Positions 36,459 to 44,263 of a stretch of DNA of 64,000 bases are shown one piece after another. Position numbers and translations under genes: made by a program. This DNA is from Spirosoma arboris (GTDB lineage: Bacteria > Bacteroidota > Bacteroidia > Cytophagales > Spirosomataceae), in contig NZ_WPIN01000007.1 in the NCBI RefSeq assembly GCF_009754945.1, positions 248,001 to 312,000 on the forward strand, given 5' to 3'. Below the pieces are notes generated by a model. That model was not told the origin of the DNA. It worked only from the letters and a program-made list of their open reading frames with translations, and did no database searches. The first letter of the stretch is position 1; the number at the start of each line of letters is the position of its first letter.

Positions 36459-37319
36459 ATGGGAACACAACGAACAATTTCTGATATACGTACTGCTACT
36501 CCTAATAGTGTTGGGGATGGTTTTATAGGTTTAAATGCATTTCACCCACAAGGATCAAGGCCTTTCAATCCATTTTTACTTTTGGACCATCATGGCCCTA
36601 TGCAGGTAAAGCCTTCAAATCGACCTAAAGGTGTCGACCAACATCCACATAGAGGATTTGAAACCGTCACGATTGTATACGAAGGCGCACTCGAACATCG
36701 CGACTCCGCCGGAAACTATGGTAAGCTCTTTGCAGGTGATGTACAATGGATGACAGCTGCATCGGGTATTATCCACGAAGAAAAACATGAGAAAGAGTTT
36801 TCCCGTCAGGGCGGTCAACTAGATTTTGTGCAGTTGTGGGTCAATCTGCCTGCCAAAGACAAAAAGAGTCCGCCTAAATACCAGGACATTGCCGCGTCGA
36901 AAATTCAAACGGCAACCTTATCTAATGGGGGGAAACTGCGTGTTATTGCAGGCGAATTAGCAGGCTTACATGGTCCAGCCAGCACGTTTAGTCCGATTGT
37001 AGTAGCTGACTTGACGCTGACAAACGGGCAGTCGGAAACGCTTACCATTCCTAATGACTATTCATTAATGGTCTACGTACTGAGTGGTTCAGCCAATCTT
37101 AATGGCGAGTCTATTGATCGTGGTCAAATTGCGCTCACGAATACCGATGGTGCTACGATTACATTGTCGACGTCTACAGACGCAAAGTTGCTCATTCTAG
37201 CTGGCGAGCCTATTCATGAACCGCTGGCAGTTTATGGGCCATTTGTGATGAATACCCGTGAAGAAATTCTGGAAGCGTTTGAAGATTTTCAGAATGGGCG
37301 AATGGGCGTTTTGAATTAA
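36459..37319 (+). CDS. Pirin family protein
   Basis: A 286-residue bicupin. The N-terminal cupin has the pirin metal site: HPHRGFETVTIVYEG (two His) and SGIIHEEKHE (His and Glu). The start FHPQGSRPFNPFLLLDHHGP is the usual pirin signature. The C-terminal domain ends with PLAVYGPFVMNTREEILEAF, also typical. Pirins act as quercetin dioxygenases or as redox-sensing partners of transcription factors. The gene is single, behind mutM and a palindrome that may be its operator. Confidence 0.92.
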   Translation: MGTQRTISDIRTATPNSVGDGFIGLNAFHPQGSRPFNPFLLLDHHGPMQVKPSNRPKGVDQHPHRGFETVTIVYEGALEHRDSAGNYGKLFAGDVQWMTAASGIIHEEKHEKEFSRQGGQLDFVQLWVNLPAKDKKSPPKYQDIAASKIQTATLSNGGKLRVIAGELAGLHGPASTFSPIVVADLTLTNGQSETLTIPNDYSLMVYVLSGSANLNGESIDRGQIALTNTDGATITLSTSTDAKLLILAGEPIHEPLAVYGPFVMNTREEILEAFEDFQNGRMGVLN

Positions 37320-37323
37320 GTTG

Positions 37324-37378
37324 TAAGTAGTAAGTTGCCAAGTGGTAAATTCCTGATCACTTGGCAACTTATTACTTA
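37324..37378. terminator. 21-base inverted repeat between pirin and polymerase genes
   Basis: Bases 37324-37344 pair with 37358-37378, with one G-T wobble. The arms read TAAGTAGTAAGTTGCCAAGTG. The element fills the gap between two converging genes, consistent with a shared terminator. Confidence 0.75.
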
Positions 37379-37380
37379 AT

Positions 37381-38646
37381 TCATAAATCCTTGATGTTTC
37401 CAAAGCCAATTACATCCCGATAAATGGGATTGTCGCGTAGTTCGGTTGCCCGAACAAGCTTGTCGGCGCCAAATTTCGTTTTAAGGTCATAAAGCGTTTT
37501 ACGGAGTTTATTTTTACGGGTGTCATTATCGAACAGGCTCAGCGGCACAACTTCAGCAGGGATAAACCGGAAAACAACCACAGACATACTTCGCAGGTGC
37601 TCGTTCAAAACGGGCTCACAGCGGTGAGCTGCCTGAAATTTTTCTAATCGCTCCCGAATTATATGATATAGTTCAGGCCCGTCCTGTTTAGGGTCGGGAA
37701 AATGTACTTCATAATTATACGTTTTGCCAGTATGATATCGGCATGAAAACGACATATCCTGGCAAAAGATACCTTTCTTAACCATTCGCCGTTCGAGCGT
37801 TAGGCAGAGCGATTGCAAAAGCTCATGCAAGCGTTCGGACGTTTGCCTTTGCTCTGTTGAGATCGTCCGCATAGCTGACATACTTTTAAGTTCATCATTC
37901 GTCGATAAATCAACCTCCCCTCCGAAATTAAGCCGTAAATGCCAATGCCAGCCAACAATACTTTTGCAGACAGCCCGTAAATGTTCGGGGGAGGCATAGC
38001 GCAGATCTAGTGGTGTGTGAACACCTCCTGCTTTTAATCGGTCAGCCATACGATGGCCTATTCCGGGCAGATCCGTAAGGATTAATGAACTAAGTACATC
38101 ATCAATCGTTTCGGGAGTGATTATTGTCAGGCCATCAGGTTTCTGCATATTCGAGGCCAGTTTGGCCAGAAATACATTCGGAGCAATACCAATTGAACAG
38201 CGAAACCAATCGCCCACCTTTTCTTTGATGGCCTGTTTAATAGCTAAAGCTATTTGTCGCATGTCTTTGTAAACCAGCTGGTAATTCGTCAAATCCACTA
38301 CGGCTTCATCAATACTTTTTGGCACAACATCATCTGAAAACGACCGAAGTATCTCGACAATCTTAACATGATATTCTCGATACCGATTAGGATGCGTTTC
38401 AACAGGGACTAAATCTGGGCAGAGAGTAATAGCCTGATCCAGACGCATACCCGTCTTTACCCCTTTCACCTTAGCCTCTATTGAAGGCGCAATAACACAT
38501 CCTTGCCGACCTGTATACACACATACCCCAACAGGTCGTCCCCGCAACCAATAATTATCCTGTTGCTCGCAGGACGCGAAAAAACTATTCATATCAATAA
38601 ATAGCACGTTTGGGCTAGTATGTGTACTAAGACGATTCCGATTCAT
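37381..38646 (-). CDS. Y-family DNA polymerase (UmuC/DinB-like)
   Basis: A 421-residue translesion DNA polymerase. The palm carries Asp18 (LFIDMNSFFASCEQQ) and the second acidic motif Asp113-Glu114 (PKSIDEAVVDLT). The fingers segment GCVIAPSIEAKVKGVKTGM is UmuC-like, while LCPDLVPVETHPNRYREYH is closer to DinB. HhH elements (DLPGIGHRMADRLKAGGV) and a little-finger domain follow. The start is ATG 38646, one codon after a TTG. No clear C-terminal clamp-binding motif is visible. It diverges from an S24 repressor gene; a promoter with TTGACA (38752-38747) and TATATT (38729-38724) overlaps the palindromic operator at 38711-38744, so it is probably induced by DNA damage. Confidence 0.92.
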   Translation of the reverse strand: MNRNRLSTHTSPNVLFIDMNSFFASCEQQDNYWLRGRPVGVCVYTGRQGCVIAPSIEAKVKGVKTGMRLDQAITLCPDLVPVETHPNRYREYHVKIVEILRSFSDDVVPKSIDEAVVDLTNYQLVYKDMRQIALAIKQAIKEKVGDWFRCSIGIAPNVFLAKLASNMQKPDGLTIITPETIDDVLSSLILTDLPGIGHRMADRLKAGGVHTPLDLRYASPEHLRAVCKSIVGWHWHLRLNFGGEVDLSTNDELKSMSAMRTISTEQRQTSERLHELLQSLCLTLERRMVKKGIFCQDMSFSCRYHTGKTYNYEVHFPDPKQDGPELYHIIRERLEKFQAAHRCEPVLNEHLRSMSVVVFRFIPAEVVPLSLFDNDTRKNKLRKTLYDLKTKFGADKLVRATELRDNPIYRDVIGFGNIKDL

Positions 38647-38700
38647 CAAGTTTTGACTAAGAATGTGGTTTTTCCCTTACTCATTCATCTGTATTTTTAG

Positions 38701-38708
38701 TATATTTG
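38701..38708 (+). promoter_or_regulatory. Bacteroidota -7 box of the S24 repressor gene
   Basis: TATATTTG fits TAnnTTTG exactly and lies three bases before the operator, so the transcription start would fall in the left half-site. No clear TTG is seen at -33. Confidence 0.55.
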
Positions 38709-38710
38709 CC

Positions 38711-38744
38711 ATAATACAAGCGCAATATATTTTACTTGTATTAT
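38711..38744. promoter_or_regulatory. Perfect palindromic operator between repressor and polymerase genes
   Basis: ATAATACAAG (38711-38720) and CTTGTATTAT (38735-38744) are exact inverted repeats with a 14-base AT-rich centre. The element overlaps the start site of the repressor promoter and lies between the -35 and -10 boxes of the divergent polymerase promoter. It is almost surely bound by the S24 protein encoded next to it. Confidence 0.8.
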
Positions 38745-38752
38745 ACTGTCAA
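38724..38752 (-). promoter_or_regulatory. Candidate promoter of the Y-family polymerase
   Basis: On the minus strand TTGACA is followed after 17 bases by TATATT, and an alternative Bacteroidota reading is TTG, 20 bases, TATATTGC. The right operator half lies between the two boxes. Confidence 0.5.
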
Positions 38753-38801
38753 CTATCTATCTGATAATGGCAGAAATTTGTTTAAAAAAATTGATACGAC
38801 T

Positions 38802-39479
38802 GTGACTATCCAGGACCGATTAAAGCAGGTTTTCGACGCTTTAGGCATCACTATTTATCAGATAGCCAAAGAGTTAGGCGAAAACCCATCAAAATTTTAC
38901 AATATTTTGAACGGCCGGGCCAAACCCTCATACGACACGATCATGAGTTTGCTGGCTTGTTACCCTCAGATCAGCGCCGATTTCCTGATCCGAGGTATTA
39001 TGCCTGTCCTGAATCTACCCGAGGGCAATGCCCAACTCACCATCACTAGTGATGACACGCTAGAAGTTCCGTTTGTGCCGGTTAAATTCTATGCCACCTT
39101 CGTTGAGAGTTATTCCGATACGATTAGCACAACAGATACGGAATCCTTCCGGGTACGAAAACCTTTGCTAAAAGGCTATAAAAACCCAGTTGTGCTGGAA
39201 ATTTCGGGTAGTAGCATGAGTCCGCAGCTTACTCATGGAGCCAAAGTTTTGGCAGTTCCTGTCAGCGAAAACAACTGGGAATACCAATCAGGAGGGGTTT
39301 ATGCCGTGATGTACCGTGATTATTTTGTTGTTAAGCGTATCCGTGATAATGAGTTGCTAACCCGCAGATATCTCACTCTCCACTCAGACAATCCAAATGG
39401 AGGCAACGTGACAGTTCCCCTTAGCGACATTCGTGGGCTTTGGAAGATTGTAGCCATTGTAGAAGCTCCTGTAGAATAA
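38802..39479 (+). CDS. HTH and peptidase S24 (LexA/CI-like) repressor
   Basis: A regulator of about 225 residues. The N-terminal helix-turn-helix reads ITIYQIAKELGENPSKFYNIL (about 16-36). The C-terminal S24 domain has Ser138 (EISGSSMSP) and Lys178 (YFVVKRI), the Ser/Lys pair used by LexA, UmuD and CI for self-cleavage. The linker (about 68-130) has no Ala-Gly or Cys-Gly dipeptide, the usual cut site, so cleavage may be lost or occur elsewhere. The reading frame is open from a TTG at 38736, but that codon is inside the operator; GTG at 38802 opens just before the HTH and is preferred (TTG 38778 is another option). Divergent from a Y-family polymerase, it likely represses both genes. Confidence 0.85.
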   Translation: MTIQDRLKQVFDALGITIYQIAKELGENPSKFYNILNGRAKPSYDTIMSLLACYPQISADFLIRGIMPVLNLPEGNAQLTITSDDTLEVPFVPVKFYATFVESYSDTISTTDTESFRVRKPLLKGYKNPVVLEISGSSMSPQLTHGAKVLAVPVSENNWEYQSGGVYAVMYRDYFVVKRIRDNELLTRRYLTLHSDNPNGGNVTVPLSDIRGLWKIVAIVEAPVE

Positions 39480-39481
39480 GT

Positions 39482-39562
39482 AAAAATAGTCAGATATTGC
39501 CAGGAGTAGTTAACGGTTGCTTATCAAAACTTAACTGCATCTGACAACACCTGACTATTTTT
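39482..39562. terminator. Inverted repeat between S24 and ABC transporter genes
   Basis: AAAAATAGTCAG (39482-39493) pairs with CTGACTATTTTT (39551-39562), with A and T tails giving terminator shape both ways. The loop contains further partial pairs (GTTAA/TTAAC). It separates converging genes. Confidence 0.65.
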
Positions 39563-41341
39563 TTACCCTTCCGTTTGCTCCATCACCTCTTTTTGGTGCG
39601 CCCACATCTCCTGAAAAATAGAACTGTGTTGGCGGAGGTCAGAAAAGCTTCCCTTATCAATGATTTTCCCATCTTGCATAATATAAATATAGTCGAACAA
39701 GGGCAGTAAGTGAAGTCGGTGTAAGGTTGAAACAATAGCTTTATCCGCAAATTCCTTCAATAGTCCCCGGTAGATGGCCAATTCTGTTTTGGGATCTATA
39801 CTACTTGTGGGCTCATCTAGTAGCACAATATCGCTGGAACGAGCGGCCAATACTCCTCGGGCTAATGCTAATCGCTGCCGTTGCCCACCAGACAGGTTCA
39901 CTCCTTTTTCTTGGATATTCGTTTCCAGGCCCTTTGGGAGTTGTTTAACAACTTCACTAAAGTAAGCTACGCGACACACTTCATTTACTTCCTCGTCGCT
40001 AAAAGGCAGCCCAAGTGTAATATTATAGGCAATCGTATTCTCGAAAATTTCTGGTTCCTGCGGGAATAGCGTTACGGTATTGGCAACCGCGTTCAAATCT
40101 GGAATAGACTGTCCATCTACCTGCACGAACAACCCTGGTTCAGGCAAATACAAACCCCGTAGCAATGTCAATAATGTACTTTTACCGGAACCACTTTCTC
40201 CAATAAACGCTACCCGTTTACCCCGCCCCAACTGAATTTGCAAATCAATTAAATTGGAGACTTTATGGGATGAACCACTCGCCCGACCATGTGAGAAATT
40301 AAGACCAGTGATATCGATAATCTGCCAGCGATCGGGCAATGTCTCATGTTCAGGTCGTTCATGACGGGCATAAGCCTCACCAATACCTCGTGCGGTCTGC
40401 ACATCAGTATTAAACTGCACAATCTGCGTGTACTGCCAGGCGATATCATTAAATACACTAGTAAACTGATTGACATAGCCTAGCAGGGTTACCAAGCCGC
40501 CAATCAGAAATACCTGCCCTGGAACGTAATGCTGATAGACATAGCCCATTGCCAGAACAATATAGATGAGCCCAACCAGCATCGAAGCCGCAAACCATTT
40601 CCATTCATTAATCTTCACGTGCCGCATGAATGGCACAAAAACAAGCACCACTTTACTATCTAGCGCCTGCTGGATTCGCTCTTCCAGACGCAAGGTAATT
40701 ACAGTAATAATATTCGACAGGCTATCGAACAAGGTGGATGATACAACATGCTCCCGTTCATTGGCTTCGTCAAGTGCTTTAATAAATGGTTTATCGAAAC
40801 GAAGAATTACATAGATTGTTAAGGCACCTAAAGCTACTCCCACCAAGCCAAAAGCTGGAGAGAAATAGAGCATAGCTCCAAACGAAAAAACGAATTTGGA
40901 TAGTGCCTGAAGATAAATAAAGCCGTCCTGAAAAAATGTTTTAAGCGCGTCGTAGGCTTTACGAATCCGATTGATTGTAGCCCCACTATGATGGTCTTTG
41001 TGCCAACCAACCGGCAAATGCAGGGTTTGGTGGAATAGCTCGTTCAGAAAATTACGGCTCAGATTGAAAGCCAGCCGCCGTTCCATAACCCGTGCAGGAC
41101 CATGAAATGCCCATTCCAGCAATTCTAATGAAAAGTAACCGCCAACATATAACCAGACAACTTGTAGGATATCTGTACTAGTTTGCTGTAGCTTACCAAT
41201 AAACCAACCAAATAGTAACGGACGTAACGCAGTGACCACATTGGCCATGATGAACAGGAAATAGACGAAAATGTATTGCCGTCTTTCATGTCGGGCGTAG
41301 GCCCAGGCAGTCCGCAGTAAAGCAATGTATGGGTTTTGCAT
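39563..41341 (-). CDS. ABC transporter, fused permease and ATPase (exporter type)
   Basis: A half-transporter of about 592 residues. The N-terminal six-helix membrane domain (about 25-310) precedes a nucleotide-binding domain with Walker A (GESGSGKSTLL), signature LSGGQRQRLALARG, Walker B (DIVLLDEPTSSID) and H-loop (STLHRLH). It should dimerise and export a lipid, peptide or drug. The frame opens at 41380, but ATG 41341 (MQNPYIALLRTAWAYARHERR) starts nearer the first helix. The substrate cannot be predicted. It stands alone, divergent from fusA. Confidence 0.88.
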   Translation of the reverse strand: MQNPYIALLRTAWAYARHERRQYIFVYFLFIMANVVTALRPLLFGWFIGKLQQTSTDILQVVWLYVGGYFSLELLEWAFHGPARVMERRLAFNLSRNFLNELFHQTLHLPVGWHKDHHSGATINRIRKAYDALKTFFQDGFIYLQALSKFVFSFGAMLYFSPAFGLVGVALGALTIYVILRFDKPFIKALDEANEREHVVSSTLFDSLSNIITVITLRLEERIQQALDSKVVLVFVPFMRHVKINEWKWFAASMLVGLIYIVLAMGYVYQHYVPGQVFLIGGLVTLLGYVNQFTSVFNDIAWQYTQIVQFNTDVQTARGIGEAYARHERPEHETLPDRWQIIDITGLNFSHGRASGSSHKVSNLIDLQIQLGRGKRVAFIGESGSGKSTLLTLLRGLYLPEPGLFVQVDGQSIPDLNAVANTVTLFPQEPEIFENTIAYNITLGLPFSDEEVNEVCRVAYFSEVVKQLPKGLETNIQEKGVNLSGGQRQRLALARGVLAARSSDIVLLDEPTSSIDPKTELAIYRGLLKEFADKAIVSTLHRLHLLPLFDYIYIMQDGKIIDKGSFSDLRQHSSIFQEMWAHQKEVMEQTEG

Positions 41342-41435
41342 GATTCCAAGTTCCGGTCTCATTTTCTGAAACGTCGTCAATTAGTAAAATGGACAAAATA
41401 GACGAATAGTTTCTACGATATTCTTAGCATAACCG

Positions 41436-41466
41436 TTGGTTTTGTGGTTGACTTTCAGTAATTTTG
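41436..41466 (+). promoter_or_regulatory. Promoter of fusA
   Basis: TTG at 41436-41438, a 20-base spacer and TAATTTTG at 41459-41466 match the Bacteroidota consensus (TTG, 19-20, TAnnTTTG) fully. The leader to the fusA ATG would be about 80 bases. Confidence 0.75.
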
Positions 41467-41555
41467 CGTCCTGATTTACAAAAGGGGCATCTGCCAATTG
41501 CAGTGACCCTTTCCTTTCGAGTTTAGAAAAACATAACTTTCAGTATAACAAGCTA

Positions 41556-43673
41556 ATGGCTCGCGATTTAAATTTCACGAGAAACATCGGTATCGCTGCC
41601 CACATTGATGCGGGTAAGACGACCACAACCGAACGCATTCTCTATTACGCCGGGGTAAGCCACAAAATTGGTGAGGTACACGATGGTGCCGCAACCATGG
41701 ACTGGATGGAGCAAGAGCAGGAACGTGGTATCACCATCACGTCGGCCGCTACAACTGTTGACTGGACCTATCGGGACCAAAAATACCACATCAACATTAT
41801 CGATACGCCAGGCCACGTTGACTTCACAGTTGAAGTAAACCGTTCATTGCGCGTACTTGACGGGTTGGTATTCTTATTCAGTGCTGTTGATGGTGTTGAA
41901 CCTCAATCGGAAACCAACTGGCGTCTGGCTAACAACTACAACGTAGCTCGTTTGGGCTTCGTGAATAAAATGGACCGCTCTGGTGCCGACTTCCTGAACG
42001 TGTGCAAGCAGGTGAAGGAAATGCTGGGTAGCTATGCTGTTCCTCTTCAGTTACCGATAGGTGAAGAAGATTCCTTCAAAGGTGTTGTTGATCTTGTCAA
42101 TTTCCGGGGTATTGTCTGGAATGAGTCAGACAAGGGTATGACGTTTGAAGTTGTCCCCATCCCTGCTGATATGCTGGATGAAGCAACCGAATGGCGTGAA
42201 AAACTCCTTGAAGCCGTTGCCGAATTCGATGATTCGCTGATGGAGAAGTATTTCGAAGATCCAGAATCGATCTCGGAAGACGAAATTCTGGCAGCTTTGC
42301 GTAAAGCAACCATCGCGATGAAAATCGTACCGATGCTTTGCGGTTCGTCGTTCAAAAACAAAGGTGTGCAAACCATGCTCGATTATGTGATGGCCTTATT
42401 GCCATCGCCGTTGGACAAGGAAAGCATCAAAGGAACGAACCCAGATACAGGTGAAGAAATTTCTCGGAAACCTTCATCATCGGAACCATTCTCGGCGCTG
42501 GCATTCAAAATTGCAACTGACCCTTACGTAGGTCGTTTGTGCTTTGTTCGTTCGTACTCAGGTATTCTTGAGTCTGGTTCTTATATCCTGAACAACCGTT
42601 CGGGCAACAAAGAGCGGATTTCGCGGATTTTCCAGATGCACGCTAACAAGCAAAACCAGATTGAGCGTCTGGAAGCTGGTGACATCGGTGCCGTAGTTGG
42701 TTTCAAAGACATTAAGACTGGCGATACGCTGTCTGATGAAAAGAACCCAATCGTTCTGGAGTCAATGGTATTCCCAGAACCAGTTATTGGTTATGCTATC
42801 GAGCCTAAGAAATCGGCCGATCAGGATAACTTCTCGAAAGCTATTGGTAAACTGATCGAAGAAGATCCAACGCTTAAAGTTGAATCGAACGAAGAAACCG
42901 GCCAGACCATTATCCGTGGTATGGGTGAGCTTCACCTCGAAATCATCATCGACCGGATGCGTCGTGAGTTCAAGGTAGAAGTGAACCAGGGTGCACCACA
43001 GGTTGCTTACAAAGAGAAGCTTACCAAAAATGTCGAACACCGTGAAGTCTACAAGAAACAAACGGGTGGTCGTGGTAAGTTTGCCGATATCGTGTTTGAA
43101 CTCGGACCACGTGGCGAAGATGAAACCGGTGTTGTACCATCGGGCTTAGAGTTCGTAAATGGTATTGTTGGTGGTGTTATTCCTCGCGAATTTATCCCCG
43201 CGGTACAGAAAGGCTTTGACGAATCGCTGAAAAACGGTCCGTTAGCTGGCTTCCCACTCGAAAGCATGAAAGTTCGGTTGTTCCACGGTTCGTACCACGA
43301 TGTTGACTCCGATTCGCTGTCTTTCGAAATGGCTGCTCGTTTGGGCTTCCGTGAAGCTGCTCGTCAGGCTGGTCCGAAATTGCTCGAACCAATCATGGCG
43401 GTTGAAGTATTGACACCAGAAGAGTACACTGGGCCAATCACGGGTGACTTGAACCGTCGCCGGGGTGTAATGAAAGGGATGGATACAAAAGCTGGTTCGC
43501 AGGTAATTAAGGCTGACGTTCCTCTTTCAGAACTGTTCGGTTATGTTACTGACCTCCGCACGATGTCGTCGGGCCGTGCTACCGCCAACCTGACATTTGC
43601 GCACTACGAAGTTGTGCCGCAAAACATTTCGGATACGGTTGTTGCCAAAGAAAAAGGTACCGTGAAGGCGTAA
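41556..43673 (+). CDS. fusA: Elongation factor G
   Basis: A 705-residue translational GTPase driving translocation on the ribosome. G1 is AHIDAGKTTTTERIL, the switch region contains RGITITSAAT, G3 is DTPGHVDF and G4 NKMDRSGADF. Domains II-V follow, with the domain IV tip region near GGVIPREFIPAVQKGF. It starts with MARDLNFTRNIGI, the usual form. It has its own promoter and is followed by a small terminator-like hairpin and rpsJ. The rpsL and rpsG genes that normally precede fusA in the str operon are absent here; an ABC transporter gene lies upstream on the other strand. Confidence 0.97.
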   Translation: MARDLNFTRNIGIAAHIDAGKTTTTERILYYAGVSHKIGEVHDGAATMDWMEQEQERGITITSAATTVDWTYRDQKYHINIIDTPGHVDFTVEVNRSLRVLDGLVFLFSAVDGVEPQSETNWRLANNYNVARLGFVNKMDRSGADFLNVCKQVKEMLGSYAVPLQLPIGEEDSFKGVVDLVNFRGIVWNESDKGMTFEVVPIPADMLDEATEWREKLLEAVAEFDDSLMEKYFEDPESISEDEILAALRKATIAMKIVPMLCGSSFKNKGVQTMLDYVMALLPSPLDKESIKGTNPDTGEEISRKPSSSEPFSALAFKIATDPYVGRLCFVRSYSGILESGSYILNNRSGNKERISRIFQMHANKQNQIERLEAGDIGAVVGFKDIKTGDTLSDEKNPIVLESMVFPEPVIGYAIEPKKSADQDNFSKAIGKLIEEDPTLKVESNEETGQTIIRGMGELHLEIIIDRMRREFKVEVNQGAPQVAYKEKLTKNVEHREVYKKQTGGRGKFADIVFELGPRGEDETGVVPSGLEFVNGIVGGVIPREFIPAVQKGFDESLKNGPLAGFPLESMKVRLFHGSYHDVDSDSLSFEMAARLGFREAARQAGPKLLEPIMAVEVLTPEEYTGPITGDLNRRRGVMKGMDTKAGSQVIKADVPLSELFGYVTDLRTMSSGRATANLTFAHYEVVPQNISDTVVAKEKGTVKA

Positions 43674-43687
43674 GTCTTTTCAGATAT

Positions 43688-43724
43688 TGGGCAGTGGGTC
43701 AATCCGACCGACTGCCCATTTTTT
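43688..43724 (+). terminator. Terminator or attenuator between fusA and rpsJ
   Basis: TGGGCAGT (43688-43695) pairs with ACTGCCCA (43711-43718), with GGTC/GACC inside, followed by a run of T (43719-43724). It begins 15 bases after the fusA stop and ends 58 bases before rpsJ, so some read-through or a second promoter is needed for rpsJ. Confidence 0.75.
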
Positions 43725-43782
43725 GTGTCGTCGGAGTAAATGGTTCTTTCGACAGACACTTCACTTAATGAACCAAAACACA

Positions 43783-44088
43783 ATGAGCCAAAAAATTCGC
43801 ATTAAGCTAAAGTCGTTCGACCACATGCTGGTTGACAAGTCGGCAGAGAAAATCGTAAAAGCGGTTAAATCGACGGGTGCTATCGTAAGCGGCCCAATTC
43901 CTCTGCCAACTAATAAAGAAATCTACACTGTTCTGCGGTCGCCCCACGTTAATAAAAAGGCACGGGAACAATTTCAACTTTGTACCTACAAGCGGTTGGT
44001 AGACATCTATAGCAGCAGCGCTAAAACGGTTGATGCGTTGATGAAACTCGAATTACCGAGTGGCGTTGATGTAGAAATCAAAGTCTAA
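43783..44088 (+). CDS. rpsJ: 30S ribosomal protein S10
   Basis: A 101-residue ribosomal protein beginning MSQKIRIKLKSFDHMLVDKSAEKI, with SGPIPLPTNKEIYTVLRSPHVNKKAREQF in the middle and the end LELPSGVDVEIKV, all typical of S10. The ORF is open from 43687, but the family's start is the ATG at 43783. S10 is part of the 30S head and of the NusB/NusG antitermination complex. In most Bacteroidota rpsJ leads straight into rplC and the S10 operon; here it is closed by a strong terminator and followed by mutL. Confidence 0.97.
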   Translation: MSQKIRIKLKSFDHMLVDKSAEKIVKAVKSTGAIVSGPIPLPTNKEIYTVLRSPHVNKKAREQFQLCTYKRLVDIYSSSAKTVDALMKLELPSGVDVEIKV

Positions 44089-44112
44089 CGACTTCTTTCT
44101 TAAGGCTTACCG

Positions 44113-44157
44113 TGCCGCAAGTGCGAACCTACAGGTTTCGGGCTTGCGGCATTTTTT
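44113..44157 (+). terminator. Rho-independent terminator after rpsJ
   Basis: TGCCGCAAG (44113-44121) pairs with CTTGCGGCA (44143-44151), with additional inner pairing (GAACCT/AGGTTTC), then TTTTTT. It lies 24 bases after the rpsJ stop. Confidence 0.9.
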
Positions 44158-44207
44158 AATGTTCAACGTTCTATATTTTATCTGAATTATAAGATCAATC
44201 TGCCTGT

Positions 44208-44215
44208 TATTTTTG
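44208..44215 (+). promoter_or_regulatory. Candidate -7 box for mutL
   Basis: TATTTTTG matches TAnnTTTG and lies 48 bases before the mutL ATG. No good TTG is seen at -33. Confidence 0.4.
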
Positions 44216-44263
44216 TATATTGTATGGTAGAGGGACTAATTGTCCTGGGAGATTTTATCCGTT

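Noticed and set aside
38736..38801. TTG start of the S24 regulator at 38736
   Set aside because: The codon is inside the operator palindrome; the HTH begins after GTG 38802.
43687..43782. 32-residue extension of ribosomal protein S10
   Set aside because: It is encoded by the fusA terminator hairpin and does not resemble S10; the family start is at 43783.
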